Shown piece after piece: positions 25,893 to 34,582 of a DNA stretch of 64,000 nt. The notes under the pieces are model-generated. The model saw nothing but the letters and a program-made list of their open reading frames with translations. It ran no database searches and was not told the DNA's origin. Source of the DNA: Undibacterium_A arcticum. Its GTDB lineage: Bacteria > Pseudomonadota > Gammaproteobacteria > Burkholderiales > Burkholderiaceae_D. Within the stretch, counting starts at the first letter, position 1. Each line of letters starts with the position of its first letter. The DNA is taken from the NCBI RefSeq assembly GCF_042660705.1, contig NZ_JBHSUQ010000001.1. One strand, 5' to 3'. Both the position numbers and the translations under genes were made by a program.

Positions 25893-27584
25893 ACAATAGT
25901 TTCTCTTCCTGCGTGGACACAGCGGATATGGCGCTCTGTGCATCGAAATGGCAATTTGCAAAATAGCGGACGATGTCGTCGAAGGACCAGGATTTCGACG
26001 ACAACGCGCAAAATCCGTCCGGCCGAACCAGAATCATGGCTTCCCGGTATTCGTTCAATGCATTGAATAGGCTGCCCAGCCGATCGTCAATCAGGTCGCA
26101 ACCGGCCGGCATCCTGTCTTGCCACAGTGCCGTTTCGCGTGCGATCACGGTCAGTTGCAGAAACGGGAAGCGACTCCTGTTGCTGGCATTCCAGAACTGC
26201 CCGAGCGCTGAAAGCGATTGCTCGTCAAGCCGATTTATCACGAGAAGCAACGTGAACCTGGTGCCATGGATCAAGCTTGCCAATGGCCTTTGCGCCTGCC
26301 CGCTCGGCAGCCAGGCATGCGGCAAACGACTGCCGGCCTGCGGTAATCCGGCCGCGGATAGGCCGGACAGCGCGGCGTCCGCACCATAGCTTTGCATCAA
26401 ACCGGCGAGCATTCGCGGCAACGCCGTTTGAACTCGTTCGGTACGGTTGTACCAGGTGGTGGCGTAGCGACGCAGCAGCCGTTGCGGCAGCGATGTCGCG
26501 GTAATGTAGCGTGTGGTCTTCGTGGTGACTGCTGCGATCCGGCGCGCAATTGCCTCGCGCTCGTCCTTGTAAGAGTGAAGCAGCTGGGGATCGGCCCAGC
26601 CCTTTCGATAAATGCCAGCTTCCAGCCCAGATTGAAGGCGTCCTGGAAGCCGGTATTCAACCCCTGCGCTCCGAGCGGACTAAATAAATGGAAGGCATCG
26701 CCGACCAGCACTATCCGGTCTTTGACCGCCGTGTCGGCCAGCCGGTGATAAAACGGTGCGCACGTCAGCCATTGCGGCGAATGCACGCGCAAGTTGCCCG
26801 GCCCGTTCCGATTGACGATTTGTTGGAGTTCCTGCAGCGTGGTCGCGGGGCGCTCACCTTGCTGGAAGTCCTCGTAAGTCTGGTCGGTCTGCGCGATGAT
26901 GCGGTGCATCCCATTGGGCATGGGAATCAGCAACAAATATCCTTTGCCGGACAGGAAAAACTGAAGATCATATTTTGGGCCATCCCAGTCAATTTTCACG
27001 TCGCCCAGAATGAACGCATTGCCGTAGTCGCCACCGGGGAAGGCAATCTTCGCCATCTCTCTCACGGCACTGCGGCTGCCGTCCGCGCCGATGAGCCAAT
27101 TGCATGAAATCGTTTGTTCGACGCCATCGGCGTCTTGCACGCGCACGACAGCCGGTGCGTCCGGCATGCCGGGGTTGCCGCAGCTGGTGATGCCTGTCAG
27201 ATGCGTGCCCCATTCAACGCTGCCTCCGAGCTCTTGAAAACGCGCCAGCAAGTTCTGCTCGGTACGGCTTTGCGGCAGACCGAGCACGAAGCTATACGGG
27301 GACCCGATGTTGCTGAAACCGGCCGCCATGATGGTGCGCCCGTCTTCCACCAATCGAAACTTGTGCATCGGATGGCCATCGGCAATCAATTGCTCGGTCA
27401 GTCCAAGTGCATGCATGCTCTCCAGCGTACGGGCGTGAATCCCGATCGCCTTCGAATACGGAGTCGGGCCCTTGTTCTTTTCAATGATGCGGACTGCGAC
27501 ACCGTGCTGGCGCAATAGAGCTGCAGTCGCCAGTCCGACCGGGCCGGCTCCGACGATCAGTACGGACACGTGGTTTGTCTTCAT
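25882..27584 (-). pseudogene. FAD-dependent aromatic-ring monooxygenase, frameshifted as sequenced
   Basis: Flavoprotein hydroxylase of the PheA/MhpA/PgaE type, about 567 residues if joined. N-terminal VLIVGAGPVGLATAALLRQHG is the FAD-binding GxGxxG; then WLIGADGSRSAVRE and DRIVLVGDAFHLFSPLGAQGLNTGFQDAFNLGWKLA, the second FAD motif. The frame breaks at about 26597-26605 (AAAGGGCTGGG on the minus strand, one G missing); the correct continuation reads WADPQLLHSYKDEREAIARRI and then a thioredoxin-like C-terminal domain ending QEEKLLYAA. It is divergent from the LysR gene at 27712, which probably controls it. Confidence 0.85.
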
Positions 27585-27711
27585 ATCAAGCTATCAACCT
27601 TAATCATGCGATAATTTTCGCGGCCGGATTTCGGGACGTCGGCGCCGACGCCACAACGACCGGATGGATCAATCTTCCGGATCAGTTTCTTCAAATTTCA
27701 GTTCATTTCAC

Positions 27712-28701
27712 ATGAAAACAACCAGGCAATCCATTGATTTGAATCTATTCAAGGTTTTCTCGGCCGTCTACAGCCTGAAAAATCTGACACACGCCGGCGA
27801 CAAGTTGGCAATGACACAGCCCGCCGTCAGTCGCGCGCTCGATCGGCTCTATCATCTTTTCAACGAGCGCCTGTTCTACCGGACCGAGGGCGAAATGCGC
27901 CCCACTCGCACCGCGGAAATCCTGGCGCCACTGATCCTTGAAGGACTCGCTTTGCTGGAAACCGCGACCCTGACGACGAGCGACTTCAATCCCGCGGAGC
28001 TGGCAGTACAATTTAAACTTGGCGCGAACGATTACGTCTCCGCCGTCATCCTGCCGCAATTGGTCGCCCTCATTAGCCGGCGCGCCCCTTCGATCTTTTT
28101 GTCGACTGCCGCCTGCACCTACCTGGACGCGGCCCATCTGATCGAACATACCGTGATCGATTGCGCGATCATTTCTTCGCTGCCAACCGATGAGCAGATC
28201 GCCGCGCACCCGTTGTTTCGCGAGGACTATGTGGTCATCAGCGCGCGCGACCATGTGCTAATCCGGGAGCGACTGACGCTGGACGCGTATCTCGCGTGCG
28301 ATCACGTCCTGGTTTCATACACTGGCAGCAAAGACGGCTGGGTCGACGAGCGTCTGGCGGAGATGGGGCACCAGCGCCGAGTCATTGCGGCCGTACACAT
28401 GTTTCTGGCGGTTCCGCAGATGATCATCAATCAACCGTATCTATGCACTTTGCCGCGCCGCCTGGCCCGACAATTTGCACAGGCTTACGCTATCCGGATT
28501 CACGAACTCCCTTTCGAGAGCCAATCGCATCTATTTCATCTGGTCTGGCCTCGCCGTCAGTCCAAGAGTCCTATCTCGGCCTGGCTGCGGAGCCAGATCA
28601 TTGAAACCTGCCAGGATCTGAGCCCCTCGCAGTCTGCAGAAGCGTGCGAACTCAGGCGACCAGTGCACCTTCTGCCGACTGCCGCATTGCGTTCGACCTG
28701 A
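27712..28701 (+). CDS. LysR-family transcriptional regulator
   Basis: 329 residues from ATG 27712; an in-frame ATG at 27664 would add 16 residues without family similarity. The N-terminal winged HTH reads IDLNLFKVFSAVYSLKNLTHAGDKLAMTQPAVSRALDRLY, followed by a substrate-binding domain (LGANDYVSAVILPQLVALI onwards) of NodD/PcpR-like character. It is divergent from the monooxygenase operon, with 127 bases between, where an LTTR would bind, and convergent with the AfsA-like gene, overlapping its 3' end by 50 bases. Likely a local activator responding to the pathway's metabolite. Confidence 0.9.
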   Translation: MKTTRQSIDLNLFKVFSAVYSLKNLTHAGDKLAMTQPAVSRALDRLYHLFNERLFYRTEGEMRPTRTAEILAPLILEGLALLETATLTTSDFNPAELAVQFKLGANDYVSAVILPQLVALISRRAPSIFLSTAACTYLDAAHLIEHTVIDCAIISSLPTDEQIAAHPLFREDYVVISARDHVLIRERLTLDAYLACDHVLVSYTGSKDGWVDERLAEMGHQRRVIAAVHMFLAVPQMIINQPYLCTLPRRLARQFAQAYAIRIHELPFESQSHLFHLVWPRRQSKSPISAWLRSQIIETCQDLSPSQSAEACELRRPVHLLPTAALRST

Positions 28702-29423
28702 TCTGGCTCAGGATGCCCTGCGCCAACTTCTTTTCCTTCGCTGACAGAATGGTTTCGACGATCGCCATATAACTGACGTCGACCTCGCACACGCGCTCCC
28801 CGGCCTGATAGAACGCGATCTTCGCGCTCGCCGAAAGGCGCTCACTGCGGCTGTCATCCGCTTCAAGCAACTCAAAGTGGATTTCGGTCGGCAATGGGAA
28901 TACGAATTTCAGATAAGTGACATCGAATTTGTTGATCGCGAAGTAGTATTTCCCGGTGTCAGGCAGCAAGAACCGCTCCGTCACCGCCAGGAAGGCCTGG
29001 CGTGCCGCCTCGATCAACACCATGCCTTGCAAATGATGTCCGCTCACGTGATCCGACATGATTTCGCAATCATCATCGACCGACAGCAACATCCGGTAAT
29101 CCTTGGGTCCGACGTGTTGCGGATCGGTAATCAGCACATTGCGCCGCTGCCATTTGTGGCAAACGACGTCCAGTACGCTCGCTGATTTGCCGCTCTCCGG
29201 AAAACTGGATGGGCAAACTATGCGTAGCCACCCGGTTTTTTAAATAATTCAGCCAGCTCTCCGAAATACCCTGTCCAAAAATGACATGCCGCGGCATTTC
29301 ATTCTCGGGAACCAAGCCATCGATCATGTTGGCCAGTTTCGATACCGTAATCGCACCGTCCAGTGCGCCAAATTCCGAAAATTTATCGCCAACCACGACA
29401 ACTGTTCTGTGTTCCATGTTCAT
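28652..29423 (-). pseudogene. AfsA-like hotdog-domain protein, frameshifted as sequenced
   Basis: About 257 residues if joined. The N-terminal 90 residues (VVVVGDKFSEFGALDGAITV; HVIFGQGISESWLNYL) are unfamiliar. After a frame change at about 29178-29190 the AfsA domain follows: VCHKWQRRNVLITDPQHVG, then DHVSGHHLQGMVLIEAARQ, then FAINKFDVTYLKFVFPLPTEIHF. The D-H-V-x-G-x-H-x-x-G-M-x-L-x-E-A-x-R-Q pattern is the AfsA hotdog hallmark. In Streptomyces such enzymes join a beta-ketoacyl-ACP to dihydroxyacetone phosphate to start butyrolactone or furan signal synthesis. The same reaction here is an inference. It ends the SRPBCC-NmrA-AfsA gene string. Confidence 0.78.
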
Positions 29424-29480
29424 CCCTTTGCTCGTATTTTGCTGATTGGACCGGCCCTGACCTGGTCCGAGCCTGGGCGT

Positions 29481-30347
29481 CTATGCCGCTTTCAATTCGC
29501 CGAAAACGGATTTGTGCGTGTTCATGAACGCTGCAAAGTTGTTGGCAGGATGTCCCGTCACCTGCTTTACCGTGTCACTAAACACGGCCGCGCCGTAGCC
29601 GGCCCGATAAATGGAAAACAGCTCCAGAAAAGCCACCACCAGCCAATCGCCCATACCGCTCGCGCGCATCGAATCACGAGCCACCTCCAACGAAACATCG
29701 ATGTACTGGACTGGCGCATTCAATGCATTGCCAATCGTTTCTGCCATCTGTGCGTAGGTCAGCGCCTCCGGTCCGGTGATGTCGTAGGCCTTTCCTTCGT
29801 GGCCAGCCTGGCTGATGGCAGCGACGATGACGCTGGCAATGTCGTTGACATCGGTGAGGCTGATCGCACCATTGCCGGCCGGGGCGTAAATCGCACCGTC
29901 GTCACGAATGGTTTCAGCGGAACCCAACAGCGCTTGCATGAAAAGATTCGGTCGCACGAAGGTATGCGCGATACCCGATGCGACAATCCTGCGCTCGATC
30001 TCATGGTGCAAGCGCGGCAATCGGATCGGCGCGTCGGGACTGGCTCCGAGGCCGGACAGTTTGACGATGTGTTTGATTCCAGCAGCTTTGGCGGCGTCGA
30101 TAACAGCGCTTTGGTGCTCCAGCATGTCGGCATGCGCTGGCGAAATCAGCACCACTTTCTCGACTCCCTGCATCGCCCGCGCCAGACTGGCCGCGTCGTC
30201 AAAGTCACCCTTCACCCATTCGACTGTTCCGACCTTGCCGTCAGCCGGCAAATTGCGCGTCATCGCGCGAACAGCAATATTTCTTTCGGCCAGACGACGC
30301 ACCACTTGTGTGCCGACGTTGCCGCTTGCGCCTGTAACTAAAATCAT
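29481..30347 (-). CDS. NmrA/SDR-family NAD(P)H-dependent reductase
   Basis: 288 residues from ATG at the complement of 30345-30347, preceded by GAGGA; a TTG 15 bases earlier is less likely. MILVTGASGNVGTQVVRRL is the NAD(P)-binding GxxGxxG Rossmann motif, then VEWVKGDFDD, VVLISPAH, and IVKLSGLGASPDAP with an active-site region typical of NmrA-like and quinone-reductase-2-like enzymes (QOR2/YtfG type). It probably reduces a small quinone, ketone or butenolide. Same strand and 58 bases upstream of the AfsA-like gene. Confidence 0.9.
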   Translation of the reverse strand: MILVTGASGNVGTQVVRRLAERNIAVRAMTRNLPADGKVGTVEWVKGDFDDAASLARAMQGVEKVVLISPAHADMLEHQSAVIDAAKAAGIKHIVKLSGLGASPDAPIRLPRLHHEIERRIVASGIAHTFVRPNLFMQALLGSAETIRDDGAIYAPAGNGAISLTDVNDIASVIVAAISQAGHEGKAYDITGPEALTYAQMAETIGNALNAPVQYIDVSLEVARDSMRASGMGDWLVVAFLELFSIYRAGYGAAVFSDTVKQVTGHPANNFAAFMNTHKSVFGELKAA

Positions 30348-30423
30348 TTTGCTTTTCCTCAAAAAATTAATTGATTGACTTGTCCGACCAGCCGCATCAC
30401 TTGCATCACTTGCGTCAATTCAT

Positions 30424-30939
30424 CTATCGCGTGGCAGCGAGCAGCGGGATCATTCCCTTGATGCCGTTGGCGAACAACTCCCGCAGATTGAAGGCCACCG
30501 TTTTCTCGTCGATACCTGCGGGAACCGTGTACCAGGCTTTCCACACCAGTCTGGTTTGTCCGTCACCGACCTGAATCAGACGAAATTCCGAGCGGTAGTC
30601 CTTGATCGGTAACGGGCCGCTCTTGATCGTGTAGGTGAAAGCGTGATCGCCATGCGAATACTCTTCCAGGCGTTCCGTGAAGCTGGTGTGATCATGCATT
30701 CCGACGATCCGATAGATGCCGTCCTGACGTTCCTCGACAACGCAGCTGGCGACCAGCGATTGCCATTCCGCGATGGCGCAGAAGCGGCCCAATTTCCCCC
30801 AGGTGGTGTCGACAGACGCGTCAAATTTATGCTCGACTGTTACCTTTGCCTGCTCCGGCTCGGCATGGGCCGCGGCAGTAAGCAGACTCAAGCAACTGAC
30901 GATCAACCAGGCTACTTTTTTCAATTTCCCACCTTTCAT
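30424..30939 (-). CDS. Secreted SRPBCC (START-like) ligand-binding protein
   Basis: 171 residues. A signal peptide spans 1-26 (VAWLIVSCLSLLTAAAHA). The mature part is a helix-grip SRPBCC domain: VTVEHKFDASVDTTWGKLGRFCAIAEWQSLVA at the start, DGIYRIVGMHDHTSFTERLEEY in the middle, and a long C-terminal helix. The family binds hydrophobic small molecules or acts as cyclase; here it is periplasmic. It is first in the minus-strand string SRPBCC-NmrA-AfsA, 76 bases upstream of the reductase, so it may bind the product or precursor of that pathway. Confidence 0.85.
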   Translation of the reverse strand: MKGGKLKKVAWLIVSCLSLLTAAAHAEPEQAKVTVEHKFDASVDTTWGKLGRFCAIAEWQSLVASCVVEERQDGIYRIVGMHDHTSFTERLEEYSHGDHAFTYTIKSGPLPIKDYRSEFRLIQVGDGQTRLVWKAWYTVPAGIDEKTVAFNLRELFANGIKGMIPLLAATR

Positions 30940-31975
30940 TTATTTTCAAAACCAATCTACTTGCCGGGGTGCCAGAACCAAGCGCTCTGGGAAGGTTTGG
31001 CGAAACACATTCGTCGCGTGCATTGTTCCTACCAGACGACGACGTGATATTACTCAAGGAACCCGCCAAGTCTGAAATGATTAGTTTGCATAGTTACTAT
31101 GAATGAGTGCGCGATTGCGAACACTTAAGGGCGCTCTTGCCCGACAAGTTGGAGCGACGCCGACGACAGAGCACAAGCTGCGGCGCGGCGCTTCCAGGGC
31201 GAGCGTGCACTATGAAAATGGACCGGATACCGGGGCGGCGACACGCTGCAAAGCGGTGTGCCGAGCGCCAGGGAAACTGGAGATCGATGGCTCCAGAAAT
31301 GCCGGCATGGCACTATCAATTCGCTGAACGAACCTGTCAAAGTTGACAGGTATTCTGTCCGCCAAATGGAGGCGAATTGCAACATCGAACCACACTGCAA
31401 AGCTGGCGCGTGGACGTTTGGCGCCCGATGCTTGAGTGCGGGGAGAAACGCAGGCCGTCGTTTTCACGACCTTCGCAGCAGCTTTGTGCATCTGAGCGCG
31501 TCGGTGATGGGCGCCAACGCCAGTGCGGTGTGAAGCCCAGCAGATGCGCTAGTTCCCCACAAGACCCCAGCGCGTTACTGCAGATCCGATGCGCGGTATT
31601 GAACAGTCGGAGATCGACAACCATTCGACCGACGGGACCCAAACCTGGAAGCCATATACGATTCCATACTTCGCTCGCCGCGTAATCCCATGGTGTGTAA
31701 CAGAGATTTCTTAAATTCCAGGAAAACCGCTCATGGAGAAAAATTTGCTTTCCACTACGGTCCACGCGCACCGCGTTCGATCCCCCGATAACCCACCGAG
31801 GTGCGCGTTTTTGGTGCAGTGCAAGACGGAAGTGTCTTGTGATCTGAATATTTTCTTCCTATACTTGCTTCCTCGCCTCAACCGTTTCCCCCGTTTTTTG
31901 ATCCCATCTGATTCTTTCTGTTAACTCCCCCCAATGTGGTTCGGGGTGGCATGTACTAACAATGAAGGAGACAAA
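30940..31975. other. One-kilobase stretch without a recognisable gene
   Basis: Several overlapping open frames of 75-145 codons occur on both strands, but none has a ribosome site, balanced composition or known homology. A perfect palindrome lies at 31332-31351. Upstream of 31976 the sequence becomes T-rich (31800-31925), plausibly the promoter/leader of the next gene. The stretch may be remnants of a mobile element. Confidence 0.5.
31332..31351. promoter_or_regulatory. Perfect 9-2-9 palindrome resembling a lux box
   Basis: ACCTGTCAAAGTTGACAGGT: ACCTGTCAA, AG, TTGACAGGT. The ends ACCTGT/ACAGGT and 20-bp length match the lux/las-box consensus bound by LuxR-type quorum regulators. No luxR or luxI gene is in the window. 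It lies about 390 bases upstream of the SRPBCC-NmrA-AfsA gene string. Confidence 0.5.
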
Positions 31976-32608
31976 ATGCTAACAGCTACTTACGCTCTGA
32001 TCAGTCTTTCAGTGGAACAAAAGAGGGCACATAAGCTCTTATCTACGGCCCAACAATTAGTTCAGGACAGCGCAGCGGACAAGGGGCACATCGACCCCGT
32101 GATTCTTGAATCGATCGTCAGTCAGCTTGCCAAACTCGATGAGTCTTGTCACAGACGCAAAGTCGAGCTTTACGTGATTCCCGCCATCCAGAAAGCAACA
32201 AAAGAAGCCGATTCGCTCCTTGCCGAGCTGGAATCGTTAAGTGCCATGGGGCTGCGTATTTTCGGATCAGTCAGAGAGTGCGTGCGGCAAGCTTTTGATC
32301 AAGGGGCGGTTGCAGTAAAAGAGTTGTATTCATCCATCGAACTCTATTGCAATAACCTGCTGCAACGATTAACCAAAGAAGAAGATGAGTTGTTGCCGCT
32401 AGCACAACGGGTCATATCGAGCGACGAGTGGTTTGCCATTGGGGCTCAATTTCTGTCACTTGACGCAGAAAATAAAGCGCGCCGGCAATCCGTGGGTGCG
32501 GTGCGGCGACCATCAGCGTCGATCCCGGTCTTCGCTTTCAATCCAGCCGCTTGTCAGCCGGCAAACTTGGCATCCGTTTTTCGCAACGAAATGTCCGCGC
32601 CACGCTAG
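31976..32608 (+). CDS. Hemerythrin-like helical-bundle protein lacking most metal ligands
   Basis: 210 residues from ATG 31976, after AAGGAG. The layout matches HHE/hemerythrin-domain proteins of Burkholderiales: an N-terminal helix (SVEQKRAHKLLSTAQQLV), a second helix ending KVELYVIPAI, a third around SVRECVRQAFDQGA, and LLQRLTKEEDELLPLAQRVISSDEWFAIGAQF near the end. In true members the second helix has HH..E and the last has H..EE; here Arg or Leu occupies several of those positions (RRKVE, RLTKEE), so di-iron binding is doubtful. It was possibly repurposed. Alone in its transcript. Confidence 0.7.
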   Translation: MLTATYALISLSVEQKRAHKLLSTAQQLVQDSAADKGHIDPVILESIVSQLAKLDESCHRRKVELYVIPAIQKATKEADSLLAELESLSAMGLRIFGSVRECVRQAFDQGAVAVKELYSSIELYCNNLLQRLTKEEDELLPLAQRVISSDEWFAIGAQFLSLDAENKARRQSVGAVRRPSASIPVFAFNPAACQPANLASVFRNEMSAPR

Positions 32609-32820
32609 ATACGCCAATCGGTTTTAAGCGTCACCGTTTTAAAACACAAGGCCAGCAGCATGGCAGGAATTGCATTAGCCACTATGATATGGTGGCTTCC
32701 GATCGGGCGCTGCAGCGCGCGCCCGCGATGGCAGCGATATGGCGCCGAGCGCGGTGGTAGCCATGAGTTCGCGTTATTCAAGACATGCCCGCACTGAGTG
32801 CCTTGATTGCCGCAGATGCG

Positions 32821-32988
32821 CGAATCTAATACGTCGTTTTGAATCCTTGGTGAGGTGAACCCGAACTTGGTCCGATTCACGCCATTCGCCTCATCCTACT
32901 TTCCAGCTCGGCGTCCGCTTCTCGACCAACGCCTGCACCCCTCCAGCGCCGCCTCATCCATCATGTTGCAGGCCATGGTCTGTCCGAC
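32821..32988 (-). pseudogene. Fragment of the enoyl-CoA hydratase 3' end (direct repeat, left copy)
   Basis: Matches 39040-39209 at roughly 85 percent identity in the same orientation, covering the last 30 or so codons of the enoyl-CoA hydratase and about 70 bases beyond its stop. Shared runs include TCATGTTGCAGGCCATGG and CGGCGTCCGCTTCTCGA. The copy has lost one G in the coding part (CTGGAGGGGTGC), so it is out of frame. The two copies bracket the molybdate island. Confidence 0.85.
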
Positions 32989-33019
32989 CGCGTCTGTCCG
33001 ACCGCGTCTGTCCGGCCGC
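32978..33019 (+). repeat. Three tandem 14-bp units GTCTGTCCGACCGC
   Basis: Exact units at 32978-32991 and 32992-33005 and one with a single change at 33006-33019. It begins at the broken end of the echA fragment, where the similarity to 39209 stops, suggesting slippage or repair at a junction. Confidence 0.8.
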
Positions 33020-33104
33020 GCCAGATCCCGATTTTTTTGAATCCTTATTACCAGACCTCTGGGCGACCATGCTCTTTGCCCAATACATGCTCTTTGCCCA
33101 ATAA

Positions 33105-33533
33105 TCAGGCAGGCACACCCAGTATCACATGGCTAGCCTTGATCAAAGCCGTGGCCGCCACGCCTTGCTTCAGTCCCAGTTCAAGAACCGCCTCGTTGGT
33201 GATTACCGCATGAATGACCGTACCGCCGGGCAATTCGATGCCGACCTCGGCATTGACCCCGCCCTTGGTCAGGCTCGTCACCTTGCCGGCGAATTGATTG
33301 CGGGCGGAAAAACGGACATCGGCATCGCCGACCAGCACCATGACCCATGGTGCCTTGACATAGGCGACGGCCTCCTTGCCGACCGCCAGGCCCAGAGACT
33401 TGACGCTGCCTTCGGTGATGATGGCGACAATCGTGTCGCCGCTCGCCGTGGTGAGTTCGACTTCTGCATTCACTGCGCCGTCGACCAGGGCTGTGATCTT
33501 GCCCTTGAATACATTGCGTGCACTAACTTTCAT
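33105..33533 (-). CDS. Di-Mop molybdate-binding protein (molbindin)
   Basis: 142 residues made of two tandem Mop/TOBE domains, each starting with a (K/R)xSARN(V/Q)F(K/A)GK motif (residues 1-10 and about 73-83) and ending with an alanine-rich (A/V)xAxVKA or ALIKASHVIL strand. Binds molybdate/tungstate oxyanions for intracellular storage or buffering. Ribosome site AAGGAG is well placed. It is divergent from modE, with a putative ModE operator between, so co-regulation with the transporter is expected. Confidence 0.92.
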   Translation of the reverse strand: MKVSARNVFKGKITALVDGAVNAEVELTTASGDTIVAIITEGSVKSLGLAVGKEAVAYVKAPWVMVLVGDADVRFSARNQFAGKVTSLTKGGVNAEVGIELPGGTVIHAVITNEAVLELGLKQGVAATALIKASHVILGVPA

Positions 33534-33717
33534 CTTGTTCTCCTTGAAACAGTGACTCGGCTGGCGCTGGTTTTCGCCATATCCCCGCTATGTCCCATTC
33601 GATAGAGCGATTCTGGTTGGGGATGGGAACAGTCTAGGATAACCCACTGCGCAATAACAGCCATAACGCTTGCCAAATTTCCTGGCGAATAGGCTCAAAT
33701 CGAGTTATTATCGCCAC

Positions 33718-33741
33718 CGTTATATACAATACAATATTGCG
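33718..33741. promoter_or_regulatory. Putative ModE operator
   Basis: CGTTATATA, six bases, then AATATTGCG: an imperfect inverted repeat close to the ModE consensus (CGNTATATA ... TATATANCG). It ends six bases before the modE start codon, consistent with autorepression, and lies about 185 bases from the divergent di-Mop gene. Confidence 0.65.
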
Positions 33742-33747
33742 ACAAAT

Positions 33748-34566
33748 ATGGAACAAGACCGACATCGCCTGCGCGGCAAGCTCGAAGTCGATACCGAGTT
33801 CGGCACCTTTCTAGGGGATACCCGGATACGCCTGCTGGAAGCAATCGAAAGTCACGGCTCGATCACCCAGGCCGCCAAGGCCGTTCCCCTCTCGTACAAG
33901 GCTGCCTGGGATGCGATCGACGCCATGAACAACCTGGCCGACCATCCTTTGGTGATCCGCTCGGCAGGCGGGCGCCATGGCGGCGGCACATTACTGACCG
34001 ATTACGGGCGCAAGGTGGTAGCGTTATACCGGGCGCTGGACACCGAATACCAGGGCGCCCTTGACCGCCTGGTGGAGAGTATGAACAACGACCAGGCCGG
34101 GGATTTCAAGCAATTCCGCCAACTCTTGAAGCGCATGTCCATGAAAACCAGCGCCCGCAACCAGTTTGCCGGGACGGTTATCGGCCTGCGGGAAGGCGAT
34201 ATCGATTTCGAGGTGCGGCTGCGGCTGGGCGCAGACGACGAACTGGTCGCCATTATCACGCGGGAATCGGCGGAAACCCTCGGCCTGCAGATCGGGATGG
34301 AAGTCAATGCCTTGGTGAAATCCTCGTCCGTCCTGCTGCTCACCGACCCCAACCTGAAAACTTCCGCCCGCAACCACCTGTGGGGCGAGGTTACCCGCAT
34401 CCTCGACGGGCCGGTCAACTGTGAAATCACCCTCGTCATGCCCGGCGGCAAGACCGTCTGTGCGGTGGTGACCCACGACAGCGTGCAAAAGCTCGGCCTC
34501 GCCATCGGCGAACGGGCCTGCGCCGTGTTCAAGGCCTCGTCCGTCATTCTTTGCCTTTACACCTGA
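33748..34566 (+). CDS. modE: Molybdenum-dependent transcriptional regulator ModE
   Basis: 272 residues from ATG 33748. The N-terminal winged HTH (LLEAIESHGSITQAAKAVPLSYKAAWDAIDAMNNL) is the classic ModE DNA-binding domain, followed by SAGGRHGGGTLLTDYG. The C-terminal half has two Mop domains (KTSARNQFAGTVIGL; KTSARNHLWGEVTRI) that bind molybdate. When molybdate is bound, the dimer represses molybdate uptake genes. Here it is the first gene of the mod operon, with modA starting 16 bases after its stop; in E. coli modE is divergent instead. Confidence 0.95.
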   Translation: MEQDRHRLRGKLEVDTEFGTFLGDTRIRLLEAIESHGSITQAAKAVPLSYKAAWDAIDAMNNLADHPLVIRSAGGRHGGGTLLTDYGRKVVALYRALDTEYQGALDRLVESMNNDQAGDFKQFRQLLKRMSMKTSARNQFAGTVIGLREGDIDFEVRLRLGADDELVAIITRESAETLGLQIGMEVNALVKSSSVLLLTDPNLKTSARNHLWGEVTRILDGPVNCEITLVMPGGKTVCAVVTHDSVQKLGLAIGERACAVFKASSVILCLYT

Positions 34567-34582
34567 TCCAAGGAGAAATCTC

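Larger units (their letters stand above)
32609..33104. other. Intergenic region holding an echA 3' fragment
   Basis: 496 bases between the hemerythrin-like gene and the di-Mop gene. 32821-32988 is a decayed copy of 39040-39209 (listed separately) and 32978-33019 a tandem repeat. The rest has no recognisable content. Confidence 0.55.

Noticed and set aside
31337..31771. 144-codon minus-strand ORF
   Set aside because: Trp/Cys/Arg-rich odd composition, no ribosome site, no motif, overlaps other frames equally long.
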